NCBI GenBank assembly: GCA_029582265.1
Contig: CM055816.1
Coordinates: 80,098,472 to 80,162,471 of the forward strand
Origin: Zoroaster sp. YZ-2022
Taxonomy: Eukaryota > Echinodermata > Asteroidea > Forcipulatida > Zoroasteridae
DNA: 64,000 nt
Direction of reading: 5' to 3'
This document shows, piece after piece, positions 55,203 to 64,000 of the stretch. The notes under the pieces were generated by a model. That model was given only the letters and a program-made list of their open reading frames with translations, did not search any database and had not been told where the DNA came from. Within the stretch, counting starts at the first letter, position 1; the number at the start of each line of letters is the position of its first letter. Made by a program: the position numbers and the translations under genes.

Positions 55203-56750
55203 CGTAAAGTGTACATGTTGTATTACCACAATTTTCCCAATTCCGAGCGTCTTGTTATAATGAACGTGAAGTACAACCAATGATTAGTTAATGTTCCTAG
55301 TTCCTAATACGTATTGCTCTATTTCATGTTTTGTTGAATTACGAGATTTTAGCCTGGAAGTTTGTGACCTAATTTGTAAACTTTCCCAGGACATGTTTTT
55401 AGGATCGTGTGTATCCGCCCTTCTGGCGTTGCGTATTCCTCGAAGCAGGTCGTTTCGTACCCAAGTCGTTTCTACCCAAGTCGTTTCTTTCCCAAGTCGT
55501 TTGTACCCAGTCAATTATGACGCACAAAGGAGATTAAGCCAGTCTTGCAAACCTGCCCCTGTGACATCGCCGACTGCGGCATCATCATCCATAGTCACCA
55601 TACCGAAAGTTATAGACTTTCCGTTTTTCGGGGTTAAGCTGGGGTCCTTGCAATACAAAAAATTTAAAAAGTTCTTTTCCCTTTTGGGGAAAACCCATTG
55701 ATCCAATTCTAACTCCCCCTCCGGCGAGCCCCCCGCACCTCATTAATGCGGTGCTTTGTAAACGGGTTGGTCATTTTAAGGGGTCGGGTTGGTTGATAAA
55801 ATTTATACTGGATCCCTGGGTCTAAAAAAAGTCTCATCGAGGAACTATCATTCGCCAAGACGGTTCAGCAAGTCAAGATTCGAATTTTCCGCTCAAGATG
55901 CCTATCAAATACCCGCCTCTTCTGAAAGAAGTCTGTTCGATCGAACCAGCCCCCTTTCCAGGTGAGGCGCCAGGACAAGGGGGTCAACCTGGTTTTGTAC
56001 CAGATAACCGGCCGGGCACTTAAAACCGGGGGCCGGGGAATTCATCACCACCCCCCTTCAACCTGACGCACCCGCTAAGCTGCCCCAACCCCAAAACCCC
56101 GGGCACCTTTTGGGTCCCTGTCCAACGAGGGTTCGTGATTTCATCCCAGCTGCTGTCCCCCCCGTTCCCCCCATGAACATATCCCCAGCAGGGGGCCCGC
56201 CGGTGACTGATCCCGTCGGCCGAGCTGTGGCTACCCCACCACGTGGCTAAAACCAACCTGGAGCCCCGGACGGTGGGGGTTTTTGGAAACTTCGCAAAAA
56301 ACAACGACGTGGAGGCGGCACCGGAGACTAAATGGGGACAGGACCACACCGTCCCATTCTCAACGTCGTCATGCTCCTGCATTAATCCCCAACGTCACTA
56401 AACCCCCAAAAAGGGTCGGGCGGGCCCGGAACCGGGCGGATGTCCCAGCAGGTTCAAAATCTTCAATTTGGGACGACTGCCGCCGCCCCCAAAACAGGGG
56501 GACTCCACCCTCAAAAAATCCACCCCTGTGCCACAACAACAACCCGACAAAAAAAACCGGGCCCTTTTTCAACCCCAAAAAGAGATTGATACCATGCAAA
56601 GGGGAAAAAAAAGGGGAAAAAATTTTTTTTCCCACGGGTTTAAAAAAAAAATTTATGCAATCTTTTTTTCCCGTTATTAAAAAAAAACCCAAACTGATCC
56701 AAAAATCCTTTAAAAAAAATTGAAAAATTGAAAAACAATCATAATAAAAA
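55203..56750. repeat. Dispersed repeat, right half, plus decayed MULE copy
   Basis: 55203-55440 continues the repeat interrupted at 50676. 55448-56750 matches 5852-7080: repeated gtcgtttc ends, the ATG at about 55898 with MPIKYP, GCN-region remnants, NNDVE and the 3' aataaaaaga. The MULE part is badly damaged, with deletions and runs of single bases replacing mixed sequence of the other copy. The 146-codon open frame here is not an intact protein. Confidence 0.75.
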
Positions 56751-58020
56751 AAATAAAAAATTTTTTGAGGCTTTGATGGTAAATCGATGTCGTTTTTTTC
56801 GGTAACACCATGTTTTATCTAAACTAACGTGAAGTGAACAGGTTCAAAAGAACCGTATAACTATCTCAACCTTCTTTAAAGGGAAAGGTTCAAGAACTTT
56901 GAAACTGTTTCCACTGTCCTAAGGAGAAATAGGGTTTCGGGGAGAACCAGGGGACTTCATGGGTTATTCTCAAATTTGATTACCCTGCCTAATCTTCATC
57001 GGAGAATGAAGGGTTTGCCAGCAACCCCTTTGTGTATTTCTGGGAAAGTGGCGGGAAATATTCCGATTGGTGCTACTGTTGTGTGATGTGGGGTTTTGGG
57101 GCCCAAATGCATTGTTTTTGTGTGTGTTTCCTGCTGTGGGGGTTCCTCTCGCGAGGCTGCGTTGACAGTGGGGTGGGGTGGGTGGATGGTAGGATTGTCC
57201 ATGTTGCTGATGTGAGATGCCATTCATATTTTTTGTTCCTTGCCACCAATGACAACATTTAAAAGTAAATAAAACATTACCATACAAAAAAACCTTTAAA
57301 GTTCTTTGGTCTAGTGGGTTGGCCTATCAACATTTTAAATTTTTTTATGTGGGGGGGGACGGGGTGAGTTTGGGGGGGTTTTAAAGGGGACTTACCATTT
57401 TTTTTGCATCAAGGTCTTTTTTTCCTTTGTTAATAAATCATTTTTTTTATAGGTGATCTTTTGACATGCTTTGCCTGTGCTCTGCAGACGGGAATCAGAC
57501 TTTAACCCAAAGCCCAACTGGGGCGCATATTAAAAAGCCCTATAAAACCTTTGGTTTTTTAAAAAAACATCAATTGGTGATAATTCTGAAGTGGGAGAAA
57601 ATAAAATTTTTAAATTGAGTACTGATTAGAAAATATCATTCACCTCAACAGGACCTAGTTCATTCGTCCCCGGGACATATCCACCCTGATGATTTGAGGG
57701 ATCCAAGAAGGTTTTACAAAAAATGATGGTTTTTTTATTTGGGTTTTTTTTTAAAAAACAAAAAAAAATTAAAATGAATTTTTTTGAAAAAAACAACAAA
57801 TGTTCCTTTTTTAAAGGGTTTCACTATAATTACTTTCCTTTAAATTTTCTTAAAAACAAACTTTGGTGATTTTTAAAGTTTGTTCTTAATCACATACTTT
57901 GGAAGAACTTTGTAATTTAAATTAAAATTTTACAAAGATTTAACCTACCCCAACATTATGTGCTAGATCCTTTATCCCTCAAATTCCCAAAACTATGGTG
58001 ACATTGTTTAAAGATAACCC
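56751..58020. other. No recognisable feature
   Basis: AT-rich, with many homopolymer runs. A G+C-richer part at 57000-57260 gives overlapping frames on both strands without splice sites or motifs. I see nothing to call. Confidence 0.4.
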
Positions 58021-58029
58021 ATCTTTCCC

Positions 58030-58525
58030 CCACCCTTTCGTAAAGACTAACCATCCCTCCAACAGCACCCTTACAGTAACATACCTAAACCATCATACCA
58101 AAAAGCCCTTATAAGTACCTAACCCAAACCAAAGCCCCTTGTAACGTACCTAACCCATCATACCCAACACCCTTACGGAAGTTTAAACCCCCACCCAACG
58201 CACCCCTTGTAACAATCCTAACCCATCATACACCAACATCCCTTTCGTAAAATTCCCAACCCCTCTACCCCCAAAAGCACCCTTACAGTAACAGTACCAA
58301 CCCTTCCCCCAACAACACCCACGTAACATTCCAACCCATCATCAAACAGCACCCTTACGAAAAGTACCCAACCCATCATACCAAAACACCCCCCGGGAAC
58401 GTACCTAACCCCTCCCCAACAGCACCCTTAAGAAAAGTCCCCCCATCACCAACAGCACCCCCCACAGTAACAACCCCATCACCAACAATTACGTAAAGTA
58501 CCCAACCCCTCAAATCCAGGCCCCA
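58030..58525 (+). repeat. Degenerate 39-bp tandem array
   Basis: Units of the type cagcacccttacagtaac followed by gtacctaacccatcatacc, about 12 copies, recur at 36-42-base spacing, with extensive substitution and small indels. Minus-strand frames here are repeat artefacts. Confidence 0.85.
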
Positions 58526-58869
58526 CCTGTTGGATTTTGATAGTGGGGGCCCCAAAAATACAAAGAGAAAGGGGGAAAACGTACCAATAATAAACTTTTT
58601 CACAGTTTTATGGCTGGGGGTTGGCACATATTAAAAAATTAATTTCACCCCCTTGTTCAGCATGTGAAACAATGGGTCATCCATAAACCCCTAGTGGGAC
58701 CTTCTTTTTACCCAAATTCATCTACATTACCCCTTTAAAAAAACAACACCACCCCTCATAATCCAAAGACGCCAAAAATTTAAAAAAGACCCTTTCCCCC
58801 TTCAATCCTCCAACACCAACAAAATGTACCCTACCTAAACCAAAATCAAAAAACCCTGTTGGGTTTAAC

Positions 58870-59120
58870 TGTTGGGAACGTTAGGTTAAAATTCAGCATT
58901 TACGAAATCCTTCAAAACAACAAACAATTTCTTGTAAGTAACCAGTTGATTTAAATTGTATTTAAAAGCCAATTAGGGGAAAGGGGGATGGGTTTTTTTG
59001 CCCCAAAATTGTGGGGGGGTGAAATAAAACCAAAACAATAACAAATAAGACAACCACTAAATAGGCACTGCAGTATAAAAATTATTTTGATTCTTGCAAA
59101 CCCCTTTGTGACTGCAAGGG
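58870..59120 (+). repeat. Third, partial copy of the 3960-4215 block
   Basis: Ordered matches: aattcagcattta, aacaacaaac, gtaaccagttgat, gataggcactgcagt-like and attattttgattcttgcaaac. The copy is more diverged and homopolymer-rich than the copies at 3960-4215 and 41530-41790. Confidence 0.75.
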
Positions 59121-62100
59121 GCAAAATCGTCAAAAAAACTTTAGTTACATGCATATGACAGTAAAGACGTAACCTTAAGGGGTCATGTACAAAATCGCCA
59201 ATGACATGTTATTCCTTTTCATGTAAAAGTCGAAATTAAAAACCCTTTCTTTGTAAAAACATTTAAGGGTTTAAAAAAGTCGATTTGACTGGTCATTGTC
59301 TTTTTTTTAAAAAGGGGAATCATTTATTTTTGACGTACAAAAGGGTCAAGACAAAATTGCCCTTTACACATTTTCATATTCCATTTTGGGGGGATATTGT
59401 CCCAAACCAAGTCACAGACAAAAAGGGCCCTTTTCGTCACGATGAGACCGACTTTCGACGGGTAAAAACGGTGTGTAGTTTAAAGGGGCACAGGGCTGAA
59501 AAAAATTTTTGGGTCAATCGCAGCAACGGGAATATACCGTATATGGGGAATAAATTTTCCTGTGTTAACTATAACAAATTCCGATTCCGCCCCCTTGATC
59601 GTGACAATATCCCCCTTTAAATTTTCGTTTTCTGACCACATGTCATCATCTTGTTACCATTTAAAAAAAATGGGGACCATCCATCATCAATTTACAAGTT
59701 GTTCTTTTGTGCAGTAGTGTTGGGGAAAAAATGTTGGTAAACATTGCCAAAATTTTATTATGTTTTTTTTTATGAAGGGGTTTAAAGACAAAAGATTGGG
59801 GCTGAAAAAAACCTTTAAAAAAGATATAAATCTCTTTACATACTGTATGACAAGAGAAAAATAGTCTGTTTGGTCACACGGTAAATTTCATACGTACAAG
59901 GCAAAAAATTTATTAATTAAAAACCCCCCTACTGTCGTTACTTTTTTACAGAACATTTTTCACAAAATTCTAAACCGTGTAATTTTGGGAAAAAATTATC
60001 CTGACAATGTACCGGGGGGTCCCAAAAATTTTTCCCTGGGAATTTTTTAAAAATATTTTTCTACTCGACAAATTTGGGGGTTCCCCCAATACCACGGCGG
60101 GAATTTTTAAAATAGGTACATGTTGTTTAAAGGCTCTTTACAATTTCTTGGGATCCCCCATAATTCCAAGAATTTTGAAGAAATTTTTTTTAAAAAAAGT
60201 GCTGGGTTCCACCTAATACCCAAAGATTGTGGAATTTTAAAAAATTTTGTGGACCAAATACTTTTGGGCATTTGGTTTGGGGAATTATAATGGAAAAAAT
60301 TGAGCCACCAAAAAAAAAAAAACTGTACAAAAATTAGGGGTAAAATTTTGTGAAAAAAAAAATTTTTTCCACTCTACCTTGAATAGACAAGAAAATTTTT
60401 TCCTTTTAAAACAAAAAACAAAAAAAACAATTATAATTCGCCTAACAGGAATTCCCCATGTACCATGGCCCCGAAAAACAACCCTGTAAGTATATGATAG
60501 AGGCCATTACAATTTAAAGAGTACTTGTGGGAAAACACTCAGGGGCAAATGGGAATTTTGGAAATTTTTCTAAAAAAAAGTTTCAAAACATTGGGAACCG
60601 CAATTAAAAACACATGTAACAGATGGGGTAATTTTAATTTTTTGGGAAACACATAAATTGGGAGGGTTTTTAAACCCCATCTCTAAAATAAAATGGGCCA
60701 AAGACGCAATTTTGGGTTCAAGGGTTTATACCAAAAATTTCCTACAAATTTTAGAATTTACAGGAATACCCATTTTTTTTAACCCCTTTTGATAAGTCAC
60801 ATATACACTGATGGAATGGATAATTTTACTTCACAGGGCATGGTTTTTCACACAAAGTCTTTTAAGAGGGGTTTTTCATTATCCCGGGGGGGGTCCATAA
60901 GGTCTTTTAAGGGGGAAAATAAAAATTTTAAGGAAAATGGCGAAGGTGTCATGAAAAAATGTTTAGGAATTTCTAAATTTTTTGTGCTTTTAGGCCCCAA
61001 AAAAATAAAAGTTTGCAAACCCCACATTATGGGGGAAAAAACTCTGAAAATGAATTTTTCAACTTGTTTTTTATTTGTTGGCTCATTGTACATTTTAAAT
61101 AATTTTTTTGCCAGGTTATCAAAACCACGGTTTGGGTTGATATCGAAGCACATGCCCGAAAAAACTGCAAGGTAAGCCTTTTGGCTTTTAAAAGGGGCGG
61201 CCCCTGATATTTGGGTTTTTTCACCTAAAATTTTGTTCAACATTTTGCCATAAAATTGGAACTCATTAAGGTTGACAAAATAAAAGCCCAGCTTTCTTTT
61301 TTAAATCCCCCATTTTTTTGTTTTTTTAAAAAAAAACCAACAATTGAACAAAAGCAATTAAGGGGGAACAAAGTCCCCTTTTGACCAGCAAACTTTTTGG
61401 GGAAAAAATGTAAGTATTAAAATTTAAGTTTTGGAGGAACAATTAGGTTTTCAGCTGGGTGTTTTAAAAAATTTTGGGGGTTTTTTTTTTCTTCTTTTCT
61501 TTTTTTTTGATTCCGAGACAAAAAAAGGGCAGGTTCAAGAACCTTAAAACCAAATTTAGAGACCTTAACGTATTTTACCACCGGGAAGTCTAGTGAGGTT
61601 GATATCAAACATAAATAAAATTAATAAAAAAAATTATTTTGAACCCAAACGATATTTTCACAGTTTTGCACCATGTTAGATTTTTAATTAGGATTTTCCC
61701 CAAAACGTGCCCCCAATCCCCCTTCTTCCTCAAAACCCGAAGTTAAAAATTTCAAAAAAAAAAAAACATATCATGAACCACAAAAAATTTTTTAAATTTT
61801 GCATTTTAAAAACCAAACATGTCACTTTTCTTACTCAGACACCCCAATTTATTCCCCTTCCCGGTCAAAAAAAGTTTAAATGAACAACTATTAGAAGCAC
61901 AGGCATACTATGAACGGCCGGTTTGTCTTAACAACGGTATTGGTTTCAGTATCTAATTTGAATAAAAATTTTTTTATGAAGAACGGGTCATGACCCCCTG
62001 CATACGCGAAACCGCAGCAAAAAAAAGGGCTTCTGACCCCTGGGGCTTCTGCAAAAAATGCCAGAAAATGTATATCTTTTATTATCTTTGCAGCGGAATC

Positions 62101-62849
62101 AATTTATCATTTTGGTGGTTGACAAGGCAAAAAGGAAAAATAGATGGTAGGTTGATGTGAAGCCTAAACCATGCCCAGGGGGAAGGAATTTAACGTGCGG
62201 GCTGGTAACGTACACAAATTATAATGAAGCATCGCCATGTCGTTGGGAAATTTTAAACGAACAACGTTGGTAAGTTACAGGGAAGTAAATTTTTTTAAAA
62301 AAAATTTGAAAAATATCTGGGCCCAATCAGACTAAATTTTTTTAAAATATTGGACTTGCCTATATCACGATATGAAAAAAATCCACAATTTTAAATATGA
62401 TTTTTTCAATGTTACCTGTTTTACCTTTACCAACAAAAAAACCTTGACCAACAAAATAAACTATCCCAACCACCCCACCATCAAAATCCTGAAAAGGGTT
62501 TTGGGAAAAATACACTGTTGAAAAAAGGGGCTTTATAATGGGTTTTTTCAGATCTTAAAAAATAATAGTTGCAAAAATAACTTTTATGACCGAATACCCC
62601 CCTTTGGTGTGAATAAAAAGGAAAAGAACTTTGCTGAACAAAATTTTGGGTTATTTTTTATAGTGTATCAAATTAATGAAGATGGATGCTAAAATTATTT
62701 ATTATTTTAATAGAAATAATTCCTTTTACCATTTGATTTACAGATTTATGGTACCACTCGTGGTACAAATGTTTCCATCCTTTTGCAGGTCTGAGAGGAA
62801 GAAATAAAGGAAACAGAAACATCAGGAGGCAAAATTAAAAAATTTGGTT
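59121..62849. other. AT-rich, homopolymer-rich segment without features
   Basis: No gene, RNA or named repeat is supported. Traces of the 4220-4350 block (gatttgactggtcattg at about 59283) suggest that the third copy continues in poor form. Open frames at 60789-61243 on both strands overlap each other and arise from A/T runs. Confidence 0.4.
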
Positions 62850-63269
62850 AGAATGTCGTATCGAACCCATTTTTCCCATTCAATATAACCAATAAAGTAA
62901 TTTTACCTACCTCTAAGGTGGAGAACATATGGATGATGATGGACATATACTCAAATTATTCCAGGATATTTATTTCATGAAAATCAGCCATTTTGGTTAA
63001 TGAATTCTCAGTCATGTCAGTCTGATGTTGAAACCCACAATTAGTGACCAACACAGTTATTGTACATGCGCAGTGGCAACTAAAATATGACCCTTCTTTT
63101 TTCTAAAGGGGAGGATTTTAGAAGGAAATAAGTCCAAAAACCATCATAAAAGTGGATTTTAAAGAAAATTTCACTTTCTGTACCACCAAAAATGATAGAA
63201 TAATTTTAACTGGTTAGTGGTTGCAAAAATTCCAAAACCCTTAAAAGTGGCGGTTGGATACGACATTCT
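62850..63269. mobile_element. MITE with AGAATGTCGTATCC-type ends, second copy
   Basis: Starts agaatgtcgtatcgaac and ends gttggatacgacattct. The reverse complement follows 17983-18471 throughout (ctccatatgttctcc-type words, catttcatgaaataaatatcc). It lacks the tandem duplication of the terminal segment seen in the other copy. Confidence 0.78.
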
Positions 63270-64000
63270 TTCCAAAATAATAAGTTTCAAGTATGCAGTA
63301 GTTCGATAAGATTTTTTTATCCACGATATATCGGCAAACATATATTGCAATTTTCAATAATATCGAAATTTTTTTTGCATTCATGCATGATTGCTTGAGC
63401 CAATAACCACAGGTATGTACTCCTCTACAAGTTCCAATAAATTGCAATTATTTCAGAGCGTGTATGTACTTCGAGTAGTTTGCTTTTTTTTCCCTTTCTA
63501 AAAGCTCAAAAGTTTTGATTTTATTTCCATGGAATTTCTGACTTGCCCTCAATGTCGATTTATATTTTATTGTGATATATTTGTATTCGTGATTCGCCGA
63601 TATGCCGATAACTTAAATAGGTTCTCGATAGCACTAATAAAAGTTATCCAATATTCGATATCGTGTTTATCCCAATTTAAAGGCAGAAAAATTGTTTCTA
63701 GTTACTATGTTTTGTTTCTGTTTACCTTGTCTTGTGTGTTTACTTTTGTTAATTTTCACTCTTTGTCGACAATGCCCTTTCCCCCTTACTCACTTTTTCC
63801 CTCTATTTCTTTTAAAATATTTATCTTTCTTTCTATATTAAAGGTCAATATGGGTCGAGCGGTAAGAATGCAGCACTGAACCCCAGAGAAAAACCGTGGT
63901 CTTCATCAGAGCCTTGATTGCATGCCAACTGTTGAAAGGCCCAACGGAAGATGATGGGTTACTCAAATCGAAATAAAGATCTTGTGGGTTTAGAATTTTG
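63270..64000. other. AT-rich end of window
   Basis: Several tatcgata-like words (63290-63370, 63595-63665) give local inverted similarity. A 116-codon open frame at 63529-63879 is rich in Phe, Ser and Ile and looks like translated AT-rich DNA. No gene is supported. Confidence 0.4.

Noticed and set aside
60789..61243. Overlapping open frames of about 130 codons on both strands
   Set aside because: They lie in a homopolymer-rich region where stops may have been lost through sequencing error.
63529..63879. 116-codon frame resembling a membrane protein
   Set aside because: Its hydrophobicity follows from T-rich DNA. There is no start context, splice site or homology.
1..64000. CRISPR arrays, bacterial operons or defence systems
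   Set aside because: The regular repeats found are contiguous tandem arrays without unique spacers, and the gene structure is eukaryotic with introns.

Overview
This is eukaryotic scaffold sequence. It is AT-rich, genes are split by introns with GT/AG borders, there are two gaps of exactly 500 N (8076-8575 and 30567-31066), and most of the window is transposable elements and tandem repeats. Short words such as taggcctac and acatgtaca, MULE and Harbinger relics, and foldback elements with minisatellite arms (compare the TU elements of sea urchin) suggest a marine invertebrate, perhaps an echinoderm or hemichordate. That placement is inference with modest confidence.

Only one host gene is identified with confidence: DENR (density-regulated protein, a translation re-initiation and recycling factor) on the minus strand. 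Its five coding exons lie between 11624 and 8750, join in phase and give 189 residues. Two further phase-compatible coding exons (18653-18763 and 19565-19852, plus strand) belong to a gene I do not recognise. A 44-codon exon at 5080-5221 has good splice sites and is duplicated, with a frameshift, at 42625-42765.

Layout. 1-5270: one copy of a large duplication (foldback element, palindromic minisatellite, 75-bp VNTR, diverged repeats, the 44-codon exon). 5276-7316: dispersed repeat plus an internally deleted MULE. 7328-8013: arm of a foldback and a TTAA-flanked MITE, then a gap. 8590-11640: DENR. 11970-13936: hAT-type MITE and minisatellite foldbacks. 14-16.4 kb: almost empty, one LINE 3' scrap. 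16449-18471: inverted copy of the foldback interior and MITEs. 18.6-19.9 kb: unknown gene exons. 20020-23480: 3.46-kb insertion with an 11-bp flanking repeat. 23598-24140: 34-bp minisatellite. 24365-30566: 77-bp satellite interrupted by a 4.84-kb Harbinger. 31-36.8 kb: mostly empty, with one LINE endonuclease fragment. 36900-42830: second copy of the duplication, with a second foldback nested in the first. 42.8-50.3 kb: poorly interpretable, with a LINE fragment at its end. 50348-56750: second copy of the 5276-7100 block, split by a 4.5-kb long-TIR DNA transposon (50677-55199) that carries a decayed gene of an uncharacterised family. 56.8-64 kb: AT-rich sequence, often unusually rich in homopolymer runs, with a 39-bp tandem array, a third partial repeat copy and a MITE.

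Apart from DENR and the unknown exons, the content reads as layers of mobile elements. Several insertions can be dated against one another because a duplicate without the insertion lies elsewhere in the window.
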